Shown here piece by piece: positions 23,767 to 32,121 of a DNA stretch of 55,527 bases (within the stretch, counting starts at the first letter, position 1; every line of letters begins with the position of its first letter). The DNA is from Verrucomicrobiota bacterium (lineage in GTDB: Bacteria; Verrucomicrobiota; Verrucomicrobiia; Opitutales; Opitutaceae), in contig JAEYUW010000014.1 of NCBI GenBank assembly GCA_023432225.1, positions 1-55,527 on the forward strand. Reading direction: 5' to 3'. A program made the translations under genes and the position numbers. A model generated the notes under the pieces. That model worked only from the letters and a program-made list of their open reading frames with translations, made no database searches and was not told the DNA's origin.

Positions 23767-25985
23767 GAGACGGGATTCGGATTTTCCTTCGGTGCAGTGG
23801 CGTCGGCCGGCTGCAACGGCACTTCGACGACGATCGTCGTGCCCTTGCCGGGTGCGCTCGTCACGGTGATGCCGCCGGCGAGACGTTTCGCGCGCTCGGT
23901 CATGCCCGTCAGTCCAAAATGTCCTTCGCCGGGCGCCGCGCTCGCGTCGAAGCCCACGCCGTCGTCCTGCACGCGCAGGCGCAGCACGCGCGGATCGAAC
24001 TCGAGCAAAATGCTCACCCGCGTCGCATGAGCGTGCTTCGCGATATTCGTCAGCGCCTCTTGGCCGATGCGCAGCACGTTCTCCTCGACGACCTCGGGCA
24101 ACCCTCGCGCCGCGCCGCTGGTCTCGAAATCGAGCGCGATCTCCGTGCCGTGCACCATCTGGTCCGCGCTGCATTTCAAGGCGCTGGCGAGGTCGAACTG
24201 CTCCAGCTCGCGCGAGCGCAGATCCCAGATCGAGCGACGCAGGCCGACCTGGCTTTGATGCAGCCAATTCCGTGCGAGCTGCAGATGCGTGTCCGACGCC
24301 TCCGGATCGCGCCGCGAAAGTTTCGCCGCGGTGTTCAGGCGCATGGCGATGCCCGCGAGCGTTTGCTCGAGCGTATCGTGCAAATCGCGCGCGAGCCGCG
24401 TGCGCTCGGCGAGCACGGCCTTGAACTGCACCTCGGCGGTCTTGCGCGCGGTCATTTCCACCTGCAACTGCGCGGAACGCTCGGCGACCTTGTCCTCGAG
24501 CGTGTCGTGCGCCTCCTGGAGTTCGCGTTGCGCGCGCTCGAGTTCGCGGACGACGCGGCGCAGCGCGGCATTCTTCTTCGCCACCGTGAGCAGCCAGGCG
24601 AGGACGATCACGAGACCCGCGCTCAGCAAGGCGAGCCCCGCCAGCAAACGCGCCGGCGTCAGCCAGCTCGGTTTTTCGATGACGCGCAGATTACCGAGGT
24701 CCGGCAGCAGCAGCATGAGCGAAGTGAGCTTCGCCGTGGCGTTGATCGTCGACACGCACACGCCGTCCGCCTCCACGACGCTGCCGATCGGAATCTCGGC
24801 GAGCGCGGGACTCTCCTCGGCGCTCAGGTGCTCGATGGTGAACATCGTGCCCGCGCCCTGCACGAGCCACGTCGTGACGAATCCCGCGGCGCGACCGTCG
24901 GGGCGCGTGTGTGGGCGCGTGGAGCGATCGAGCAGACGTCCGCGCAACGTGATCGTTTCGCCGTGATGCTCGCCGCGCGTGATTTCGATGAACGGCACGG
25001 TGCGCGCCGGCACGATCGCGTGGGGCGCGCGGCAGCGCCGCACCACCGCATCGCGCAACACGGGCAAGTGACCGTCGTATTCGACGAAGCCCACCGCTTC
25101 GACTTCTTCACCGAGAGCGAATCGTCCTGGTTGCACCGTCTCGATCCGCAACCCGCCCGAGCCGTCCTGCAGAAACAATTCTTCGCCCGGCCGCTGGAAG
25201 GTCACGTTGCCGCGCACATGCACGCGCTGCTCCGCGTGGCGCCCGCGCCGGTATTGCGCGATGCTGCTGACCGGCATGATGGGCTCCTCGAACGGATTCG
25301 CCTGCTCCGACTCGAGCACGGCGAAATCCTCCGCCCACGGCACGTAGACCGCCGCGGCCGTGAGATGCCGGAGTGCACCGATATAATGCATGGCGGCGGT
25401 GCCGCGCACGCGCACGCGCGCGGCGATGAACGACTCCGGCGCCGCGTCGGGCGAGACGGGCGTGGTGACCTGGAGGCGATTGCCCGCGACGCTCAAGTCG
25501 ACCAGCAAGCGATTGTTTTCCAGGCGCGCGGTGCGCACGACGCCGACAATCTCGACGCGCTGGCTGTCCTCGTGGCCCGCTTTCAGATCCTCGATCGTCA
25601 CGCGCTTCGCCTCGGGCAACGGCGCGGTGCCGAGCTTTCGCCACGTCGGCGTGCTGATGATCGGCGCGAAGGCGCCGGGATGCGTGATGCCTTCGACACT
25701 CACGAGATCGCCCGGCAGCGGGGGCACGCGATTCAGATTTTCGACAAAAATGCCGCCGGTCGCATCCTGCACGAAGAACTGCCCGCGCCAGTCCGGCTCG
25801 GCCGCCGTGACGACGCCGGTCACGGCCACGCGCAACCGCCGGCCCGCTTGCTCTGCGCTGAGCGACAGCACCTCGGAAGCTTCGGTCAGCGGTTCGGCGG
25901 GCGTGCCGGTTCCGGCATGAGCCACGCCGCCCAGCGCAACGGCGACGCAGACCAGCACACGAGAAATTTTGGCGATCGAAAGCAC
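23763..25985 (-). CDS. Sensor histidine kinase (HisKA_3) with periplasmic OB-like repeats
   Basis: A 740-residue membrane kinase. Signal-anchor at about 8-24, a large periplasmic part (about 25-440), a membrane helix at 445-468, a coiled coil at about 471-525, then the HisKA_3 domain with phospho-acceptor H536 in LARDLHDTLEQTLAG, and an HATPase domain with GQEALTNIAKHAHA and DDGVGFD. The periplasmic part holds repeated beta-rich units: VTGVVTAAEPDWRGQFFVQD (58-77 or so), VRGNVTFQRPGEELFLQDG (257-275) and LRGRLLDRS (347-355). The first two resemble OB-fold units with a conserved strand-FxQD-x-T/S-GG pattern. The start codon is GTG. The ligand is unknown; position suggests a glycan signal. Confidence 0.9.
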   Translation of the reverse strand: MLSIAKISRVLVCVAVALGGVAHAGTGTPAEPLTEASEVLSLSAEQAGRRLRVAVTGVVTAAEPDWRGQFFVQDATGGIFVENLNRVPPLPGDLVSVEGITHPGAFAPIISTPTWRKLGTAPLPEAKRVTIEDLKAGHEDSQRVEIVGVVRTARLENNRLLVDLSVAGNRLQVTTPVSPDAAPESFIAARVRVRGTAAMHYIGALRHLTAAAVYVPWAEDFAVLESEQANPFEEPIMPVSSIAQYRRGRHAEQRVHVRGNVTFQRPGEELFLQDGSGGLRIETVQPGRFALGEEVEAVGFVEYDGHLPVLRDAVVRRCRAPHAIVPARTVPFIEITRGEHHGETITLRGRLLDRSTRPHTRPDGRAAGFVTTWLVQGAGTMFTIEHLSAEESPALAEIPIGSVVEADGVCVSTINATAKLTSLMLLLPDLGNLRVIEKPSWLTPARLLAGLALLSAGLVIVLAWLLTVAKKNAALRRVVRELERAQRELQEAHDTLEDKVAERSAQLQVEMTARKTAEVQFKAVLAERTRLARDLHDTLEQTLAGIAMRLNTAAKLSRRDPEASDTHLQLARNWLHQSQVGLRRSIWDLRSRELEQFDLASALKCSADQMVHGTEIALDFETSGAARGLPEVVEENVLRIGQEALTNIAKHAHATRVSILLEFDPRVLRLRVQDDGVGFDASAAPGEGHFGLTGMTERAKRLAGGITVTSAPGKGTTIVVEVPLQPADATAPKENPNPVS

Positions 25986-26194
25986 ACGCGCGTCGGAAAA
26001 ATTCGGGGCGACGCAGCTCCCGAGTTAAGTCTGTCGCGCGCGCAACACACGAAAATTTCACCAGCTGCCGCCCACCCGAAATGGGGATGCGGCGAAGGAG
26101 GTGCGATTGGTAGAGTAACACATCCCCCACGCCGCGTCTTCGCGGCTCAGCCGCTCGTCCCCCACGACGGCTGGGTGTTCCAACCCTCGCACGT
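25986..26194. promoter_or_regulatory. Divergent promoter region, histidine kinase / TonB receptor 2
   Basis: These 209 bp lie between divergently transcribed genes and so must carry promoters for both. I see no confident -35/-10 pair, no clear dyad and no small gene. Confidence 0.35.
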
Positions 26195-29134
26195 ATGAAC
26201 TCCCCGAAGCTGTTACTCATTGCCTGCCTCGCGGCCAGCTGCGCCGCCAGTGTCAGCCTTCACGCGCAAGCCGCGCCGAGCGCGCCGCCTGCTGATACCG
26301 CCGGAAAATCCGGCGACGACACCGTCGTCCTCTCGCCCTTCACGGTCACCACGGACAAGGACAGCGGCTACAAGGCCACCAACACCACGTCCGGCACGCG
26401 CCTGAACACGGCAATCAAGGACCTGCCGATGCCGATCGAGGTGATCACGGAAAAATTCATCCGCGACACGGGCTCGAAGGATCTGCGCGAGAGCTTGCGC
26501 TACAGCGCCGGCATTCAGCTGCAGTCGCAGAACGACTGGGGCACCACGCAGGGCTGGGCCGCGACGACGCCCGGCCGCATCAACAATCCCGAGGGCAGCA
26601 CCGCCACCGCCGACCAATCGCGCGTCAAGATCCGCGGCTTCCTCACCGAAGCCTCGCTCCGCGACGGCTTCCGCCGCCAAAACGCGACCGACTCCGTCAA
26701 CCTCGCCCGCGTCGAGGTCATCCGCGGACCGTCCTCGCTCCTCTACGGCGTCGGCAACTTCGGCGGCGTGGTGAACTACCTCGTCAAGCAGCCGAGCAAG
26801 AAGACCGAGGGCGAAGTCACATTCGAATACGGCAGCTACAACCTGATGCGCGGCACGATCGACTACACGGGCCCGGCCACGGACACCGTCGACTACCGTC
26901 TCACGGCCGCTTACCAGCAGACCGACGACTACACCGACTACAAGAAAGAGGACCACTACTTCGTCGCGCCGATCGTGACGTGGCAGCCTTTCCAGAACAC
27001 GAAGATCTCCTTCGACACCGAGTTCGGTAAGCAGAACCGCAGCGGCATCGGCTTCCAAAACATCCGCGCCGTCCCGACCGGTTTCGTGAACAGTTCCGAC
27101 GGCTACAACGGCGGCTTCCTCACGCCCGCCGGCCGCAACCCGAAGGAGTTCCGCTGGAGCGGCCCGGACACCTTCAACGACAGCAAGGCCTGGAACCTCC
27201 TCTTCAAGCTCGAGCAAAAGCTCGCCGAGAACCTCTACTTCAACGTCGGCTACAACAACTCGGCCTTCAGCTACGACCAGCTCGACGTCTCCGCCTCGCT
27301 TCAGACGCCCGGCACGTCCACACCCGCGTGGGCCATCGCCAACGTCACCTATGTTCCGCTCGTTTCCGGCCAGAGCGGTTTCCCGACCGGCCCGCAGCCC
27401 GCGACCATCGGCTATCAGTGGAACGCCTCCAGCGAGGACGACACCCACGAGCAGATCCGCGCCGACCTCACCTACAAGCTCGCCCTCTTCGACAACTCGA
27501 AGTGGCTGAAGCTCGATAACACCTTCCTCGTCGGCCTGAACTACACGACCGAGCGCTACGAGAACGTGATCCGCGGCACGCCGTTCGATCGCAACATGTT
27601 CAAGAGCCCGACCGACAGCTCGCCCTTCAAGGCCGGCAAGCAGGCCGACGGCTCCGCGGACCACGCGATGAAGGACCTCTTCCATCAAGTTCAGAACACG
27701 AGCGACGCCGCCCTCTACGCCGTCTATCAAGGCCGCTTGCTCGACGAATGGGTCACGCTCATCGCCGGCGCCCGCAAGGACCGCAGCTGGAATAAATTCT
27801 GGCACTACAATCCGCAGTGGGGCGCCGACGGCGTCTCGCACAACCAGGGCTACGACGAGAAACCCGTCGAGCAATACGGCGACCCGAGCAAGGACACGAC
27901 CTACCAATACGGCATCGACGTCCGCCTCACCCGCAGCGGCAGCCTCTCGCTCTACGCGATGAAGGCCGAGTCCAGCCTGCCGAATTACGACGGCGCGAAG
28001 GACTTCGCCGGCAACGTCATCAAAGCCGCCCTCGGTGAGGATAAGGAGTTCGGCCTGAAATTCGACCTCTTCAACGGCCGCGTCTCGGGCACGATTTCGA
28101 AATTCGAAATCACCCGCACGCGCGTCGGCATCGGCAACCCCGGCGGCATCTGGTGGGCGCCCACGGCCTCGGGCACGTATTACTTCAAGCCGAACCAGAA
28201 CATCGTTTACCAAGTCAACGACCTCAATCCCGTCGGCAACGAGTGGAACGCCGCCGTCGTCGCCTCCACCGCCCAGTGGAACGCCGCCAAGGCCGCTGGC
28301 GCCGTCTACCAGGCGACCAACTCCGCCGGTAACACGAACTGGTATGTCAACGCCTCCTCGACGACCGGCGCCGCGCTCATGGACGCCGTCTTCGCGAACG
28401 CCATCAGCACGAACTCCACCGGCTGGTGGGGCTGGATCTACAACTTCGACAACCTGACCAACAACGCGACGGTCGACTACAACGGCGCCAGCCCTCCGGG
28501 ACCCACCGGCGGCCGCTCCGTCCCGCTCGGCTCCGATCGCTCCGAAGGTTGGGACGCGCAAGTCCTCCTCTCGCCGACGGACAACCTCCAGATCGCGCTC
28601 TCGTATTCGCACGTCGAGAAGACGGTTCTCAACGCCTCCGAGTGGGCGAAGTATCCCTACCCGCAGGATCGCTGGGCCATCTGGTATGCGCCGATTGACT
28701 GGGCCGACGGCGGCACGGCGGCCGCGAAGCGCTTCACCGATCCGAACGATACGTCCACGCACCTCTCGTTCGGCAACGGCCTCACGCTCGACGACACGCC
28801 GAAGAGCCAGGCCTCCGCGTGGATGAACTACTCGTTCCCGAAGGCCAGCGCCCTCAAGGGCTTCTCCTTCGGCGCGGGCGTCGTCTACACCGGCTCGGGC
28901 GTCATCTATCCGACCTACTTCAGCCAGCCGAAGGATTCGAAGGGCAACGTCATCTTCCTGAACTCGAAGTCCAAGACCGTCTGGAACGGCATGGCGCGTT
29001 ACGAGTTCAAGGTGCACGGCCGCGACGCCTCGCTGCAGCTCAACGTCGATAACCTGACCAACAACACCGACTACTACGGCTTCATTGCTCAGGCCCCGCG
29101 CCGCTTCTCGCTCACGTATTCGCAAAAGCTGTGA
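26195..29134 (+). CDS. TonB-dependent outer-membrane receptor, paralogue 2
   Basis: A 979-residue receptor closely related to the one at 16475. Signal peptide about 1-26 (ends SLHAQAAP). The plug has SPFTVTTDKDSGYKATN, TRLNTAIKDLPMPIEVITE and RVEVIRGPSSLLYGVGNFGG; the barrel ends RRFSLTYSQKL. Shared blocks across plug and barrel (for example the WYVNAS strand and PQDRWA(V/I)WY) show duplication with later divergence. It is 120-200 nt before GH30 and GH16 on the same strand, so it is the probable importer for beta-glucan fragments made by those enzymes. No SusD partner. Confidence 0.94.
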   Translation: MNSPKLLLIACLAASCAASVSLHAQAAPSAPPADTAGKSGDDTVVLSPFTVTTDKDSGYKATNTTSGTRLNTAIKDLPMPIEVITEKFIRDTGSKDLRESLRYSAGIQLQSQNDWGTTQGWAATTPGRINNPEGSTATADQSRVKIRGFLTEASLRDGFRRQNATDSVNLARVEVIRGPSSLLYGVGNFGGVVNYLVKQPSKKTEGEVTFEYGSYNLMRGTIDYTGPATDTVDYRLTAAYQQTDDYTDYKKEDHYFVAPIVTWQPFQNTKISFDTEFGKQNRSGIGFQNIRAVPTGFVNSSDGYNGGFLTPAGRNPKEFRWSGPDTFNDSKAWNLLFKLEQKLAENLYFNVGYNNSAFSYDQLDVSASLQTPGTSTPAWAIANVTYVPLVSGQSGFPTGPQPATIGYQWNASSEDDTHEQIRADLTYKLALFDNSKWLKLDNTFLVGLNYTTERYENVIRGTPFDRNMFKSPTDSSPFKAGKQADGSADHAMKDLFHQVQNTSDAALYAVYQGRLLDEWVTLIAGARKDRSWNKFWHYNPQWGADGVSHNQGYDEKPVEQYGDPSKDTTYQYGIDVRLTRSGSLSLYAMKAESSLPNYDGAKDFAGNVIKAALGEDKEFGLKFDLFNGRVSGTISKFEITRTRVGIGNPGGIWWAPTASGTYYFKPNQNIVYQVNDLNPVGNEWNAAVVASTAQWNAAKAAGAVYQATNSAGNTNWYVNASSTTGAALMDAVFANAISTNSTGWWGWIYNFDNLTNNATVDYNGASPPGPTGGRSVPLGSDRSEGWDAQVLLSPTDNLQIALSYSHVEKTVLNASEWAKYPYPQDRWAIWYAPIDWADGGTAAAKRFTDPNDTSTHLSFGNGLTLDDTPKSQASAWMNYSFPKASALKGFSFGAGVVYTGSGVIYPTYFSQPKDSKGNVIFLNSKSKTVWNGMARYEFKVHGRDASLQLNVDNLTNNTDYYGFIAQAPRRFSLTYSQKL

Positions 29135-29255
29135 GCGCTGCTCGCTAACTGTTCTTTCTCTTCGCTCGCACTCTTTCGCCCTCGTCATCGCGCGCTCGCC
29201 GTCAGCGAGCACGCGATCTGATCCCGGCGGCGGCAGTGCGTGCTTTTCCGCCACG

Positions 29256-29284
29256 CCGCCCGAGCCCTGCGCTCGGGCGGTTTC
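29256..29284 (+). terminator. Terminator-like hairpin after TonB receptor 2
   Basis: A perfect 10-bp GC-rich stem CCGCCCGAGC / GCTCGGGCGG with a 5-nt loop, followed only by TTTCG. It may reduce read-through from the receptor into GH30 rather than end transcription fully. Confidence 0.55.
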
Positions 29285-29335
29285 GTCGCGCCGGTTCGCC
29301 GCCGCGATTTTTCCCAGCCTTTAGCTTCGATCCCT

Positions 29336-30745
29336 ATGCGTTCCCACCCAGTCCTCCGCACTGCGGGCGCCGCCGCGCTCGCCGCCCTCATGCTCACCTC
29401 AGCCCGCGCCGCCTCCTGGTCGGTCATCGAGACCGCCCGCGATAATGGTCATCGCCTCGCGCCCGTCGCCGCCCCGGCGGCTGCGTCGTCCGCCGCGCAC
29501 GCGCTCTCGGTCGATCCGAGCAAGCAATTCCAGGAAATGGTCGGCTTCGGCGGCGCACTCACCGAGTCGTCGGCCTGGGTCCTCGCGCAACTCCCCGCCG
29601 ACAAACGCCTCGAAGTCATCCGCGCCTACTACGGCAAGGACGGCCTCGGCTACACGCTCGCCCGCACGCACCTCAACAGCTGCGACTTCTCGCTCAACAT
29701 GTGGTCGCTCGCCGAGACGCCCGGCGACTACGACCTCCACAGCTTCACGCTCGATCCGATGCGCAAATGGATCATGCCGCTCCTGCACGACGCGCGTAAC
29801 GCCGCCGGCAGCGACGACCGCTTCAAGCTCCTCGTCTCGCCCTGGAGCCCGCCGCTGTGGATGAAGACGAATTTCCGCATGGATGACGGCGGCTCGCTCC
29901 GCCGCGAATACGCCGCCGTCTGGGCCAACATGTTCGTCAAATTCGCCCAAGCTTTGGCCAAGGAAGAGAAAATCCCCGTCTGGGCCTTCTCCGTGCAAAA
30001 CGAACCCGAAGCGCACCAGACCTGGGAGTCCTGCCTCTTCAACCCGAAGCAGGAAGCCGCGTTCGTCCGCGATCACCTCGGGCCCGCGCTGCACCACGCC
30101 GGCCTGCAAAACATCAAACTCATCGGTCACGACCACAATCGCGACATCCTCGAGGCCCACGCCGACGCGCTCCTCGGCGATCCCGCCGTCGCCAAATATC
30201 TCTGGGGCCTCGGCGTCCACTGGTATGTCAGCGAAGACTTCGCGGCCTCCTCGCGCGTTCACGCCAAGTATCCCGACAAGCCCATCCTCTTCACCGAAGG
30301 CTGCTGGGAAGGCGGCAAGAACCTCGGCGTCTGGGAACACGGCGAAGCCTACGTCCAACAGATGATCGGCGACTTCAACAACTGGGTCTGCGGCTTCATC
30401 GACTGGAACATCGTCCTCGACCAGCGCGGCGGCCCGAACCACGTCGGCAACTTCTGTGACGCGCCCGTCCTCGTCGACACCAACACCAAGGAAGTCCGCT
30501 ACAGCGCCGCGTTCTACTACCTCGGCCACTTCAGCAAATACGTGCAGCCCGGCGCGCGCCGCGTAGCCACGACCGGCATCCCCGCCGGCCTCCAGGCCAT
30601 CGCGTTCCAGAACCCGGACCGCTCGCTCGCCATCGTCGTCATGAACGCCGGCGACAAGCCGCAATCGTTCACGCTCGCCGCCGGCAACGACGCCGTCGCC
30701 TGCACCATTCCCGCGCACGGCATCCACACCTACCTCCGCAACTGA
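29336..30745 (+). CDS. GH30 glycosidase (glucosylceramidase/beta-1,6-glucanase type), exported
   Basis: A 469-residue exported enzyme; signal peptide at about 1-26 (ends SARAAS). The (beta/alpha)8 barrel starts at FQEMVGFGGALTESSA, and TLARTHLNSCDFS, LLVSPWSPPLWMKTN are GH30 hallmarks. Acid/base is E223 in VQNEPEAHQTWESC and nucleophile E321 in LFTEGCWEGG. The C-terminal beta-sandwich ends with GIHTYLRN. GH30 members of this kind cleave beta-1,6-glucan or beta-glucosides; beside GH16 it fits removal of beta-1,6 branches of laminarin. Start at ATG giving MRSHPVLRTA; a longer form to 29240 reads through the terminator-like hairpin. Confidence 0.92.
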   Translation: MRSHPVLRTAGAAALAALMLTSARAASWSVIETARDNGHRLAPVAAPAAASSAAHALSVDPSKQFQEMVGFGGALTESSAWVLAQLPADKRLEVIRAYYGKDGLGYTLARTHLNSCDFSLNMWSLAETPGDYDLHSFTLDPMRKWIMPLLHDARNAAGSDDRFKLLVSPWSPPLWMKTNFRMDDGGSLRREYAAVWANMFVKFAQALAKEEKIPVWAFSVQNEPEAHQTWESCLFNPKQEAAFVRDHLGPALHHAGLQNIKLIGHDHNRDILEAHADALLGDPAVAKYLWGLGVHWYVSEDFAASSRVHAKYPDKPILFTEGCWEGGKNLGVWEHGEAYVQQMIGDFNNWVCGFIDWNIVLDQRGGPNHVGNFCDAPVLVDTNTKEVRYSAAFYYLGHFSKYVQPGARRVATTGIPAGLQAIAFQNPDRSLAIVVMNAGDKPQSFTLAAGNDAVACTIPAHGIHTYLRN

Positions 30746-30759
30746 CGAAGCCCTTTGGT

Positions 30760-30827
30760 GTAGGACCGGTTTTTAACCGGTCCAAACGGCAACGGGCCTG
30801 ATGCAGGCCGGCTAAAGCCGGCCCTAC
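30760..30827. repeat. Pair of REP-like hairpins after GH30
   Basis: Unit 1: GTAG head at 30760, arms GGACCGGTT / AACCGGTCC. Unit 2: GGCCGGCTAAAGCCGGCC then CTAC, ending at 30827. The head of unit 1 is 14 nt after the GH30 stop. Confidence 0.8.
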
Positions 30828-30858
30828 TCACGGTGCGTTCGCTCTACTTCTCCTCACG

Positions 30859-31662
30859 ATGAAAAAACTCTGCACCCTGATTCTTTGGGCTGCCTTGGGA
30901 CTGCGTCTCGTTGCCGCTCCCACCACCGGCTGGAAACTCGTCTGGTCCGACGAATTCGACAAAGACGGCGCGCCTGATCCCGCCAAGTGGTCTTACGACG
31001 TCGGCGGCCACGGCTGGGGCAACAAGGAGCTCCAATTCTACACCGACAACCGCCGCGAAAACGCCCGCGTCGAAAACGGCCACCTCATCATCGAGGCGCG
31101 CCGCGAAAAGTGGGAGGACAAGGAGATCACCTCCGCGCGCCTCGTCACGAAAGACAAAGGCGACTGGACCTACGGCCGCTTCGAGATCCGCGCCAAGCTC
31201 CCGCGCGGCCTCGGCACCTGGCCGGCCATCTGGATGCTCCCGACCAAGTGGGACCTCGGCTCCGGCCACTGGCCCGACATCGGCGAGATCGATATCATGG
31301 AACACGTCGGCTACGCCCAAGGCGTCGTCCACGCATCCACGCACTCGAAGGCGCATCAGTGGCGCAACAACAACCAGCGCACCGCCACCATCCAGGTGCC
31401 CGACGCCTCGGACGCTTTCCACACCTACACGCTCGAGTGGGAAGCCGACGAGATCCGCGTCTATCTCGACGACCGCCTCTATTTTACCAGCAAGCGCGAG
31501 GGCGGCGACTGGACTTCGTGGCCCTTCTACCGGCCCTTCCATCTGCTCCTCAACGTTGCCTTCGGTGGCGACTGGGGCGGCGTGAAAGGCGTCGATCCCG
31601 CCGTGCTCCCGCAGCGCATGGAGGTCGATTTCGTCCGCGTCTATCAACGCGTTTCGCCCTGA
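30859..31662 (+). CDS. GH16 endo-beta-1,3-glucanase (laminarinase-type), exported
   Basis: A 267-residue enzyme with signal peptide 1-20 (ends LRLVAA). The beta-jelly-roll catalytic domain has WSDEFDKDGAPDPAKWSYD at its start, and GEIDIMEHVG at 142-151 carries the catalytic ExDxxE residues E143, D145 and E148. LNVAFGGDWGG and MEVDFVRVYQ close the domain. There is no extra binding module. It is expected to cut laminarin-type beta-1,3-glucan internally in the periplasm or outside the cell. It is 113 nt after GH30 with a REP pair between them. Confidence 0.95.
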   Translation: MKKLCTLILWAALGLRLVAAPTTGWKLVWSDEFDKDGAPDPAKWSYDVGGHGWGNKELQFYTDNRRENARVENGHLIIEARREKWEDKEITSARLVTKDKGDWTYGRFEIRAKLPRGLGTWPAIWMLPTKWDLGSGHWPDIGEIDIMEHVGYAQGVVHASTHSKAHQWRNNNQRTATIQVPDASDAFHTYTLEWEADEIRVYLDDRLYFTSKREGGDWTSWPFYRPFHLLLNVAFGGDWGGVKGVDPAVLPQRMEVDFVRVYQRVSP

Positions 31663-32121
31663 GTTTTTGAGGTAGTAGTCAGGGGTCGGTGGGAGGGGCT
31701 TCACGCCCCGACAACGATCATCGTCGGCGCACCAAGCTCCTCCCACCCAATGACGCCCTGCCCCCGGTGGCCGCCGCTGTCCCCAGCAGGGACAAGCGCC
31801 CGCCAGCCGCCGGCACCCGCGTATTCCGCCACACTCCCCCGAACGAGGGATATCTTCCTCCCCGCCCGCTGCTACACTCCCGCGCCGCCCCACCGTTCAC
31901 CCCGTAGCGGAAGCCGCGAGGCTTTCGCTCTCCCGAACCCAGCCTCAACCCCGCGCTCCCGCCCGCTTCATCCCCGTCGCGAACATCACACCGCCAGCCT
32001 CGCCACAAGCGTCATGACACCAGTTTCCGGTTGGCGCAGCCCGCACCACCTGCCAGTTTCCCGGCCTCGTGGCGCTCGACCCCAGCGTCGTTGATTTCGG
32101 CTCCCTAGCGTTTTTCTCCCC
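31663..32121. other. 459-bp non-coding region with degenerate hairpin repeats
   Basis: No convincing gene. It holds several palindromes: a GTCGG...GGGGCTTCACGCCCCGAC unit at about 31685-31711, a GCCGCTGTCCCCAGC-type unit at about 31773, and a GTAGCGGAA-family unit at 31904-31929 with arms GAAGCC / GGCTTTC. The final 15 bp (GTTTTTCTCCCC) form the leader of the symporter gene. Promoter elements for that gene are presumably here but I cannot define them. Confidence 0.5.

Noticed and set aside
31689..31907. Small open frames in the 31.7-32.1 kb gap
   Set aside because: They overlap degenerate palindromes, are Pro/Arg-rich and have no membrane or domain pattern.
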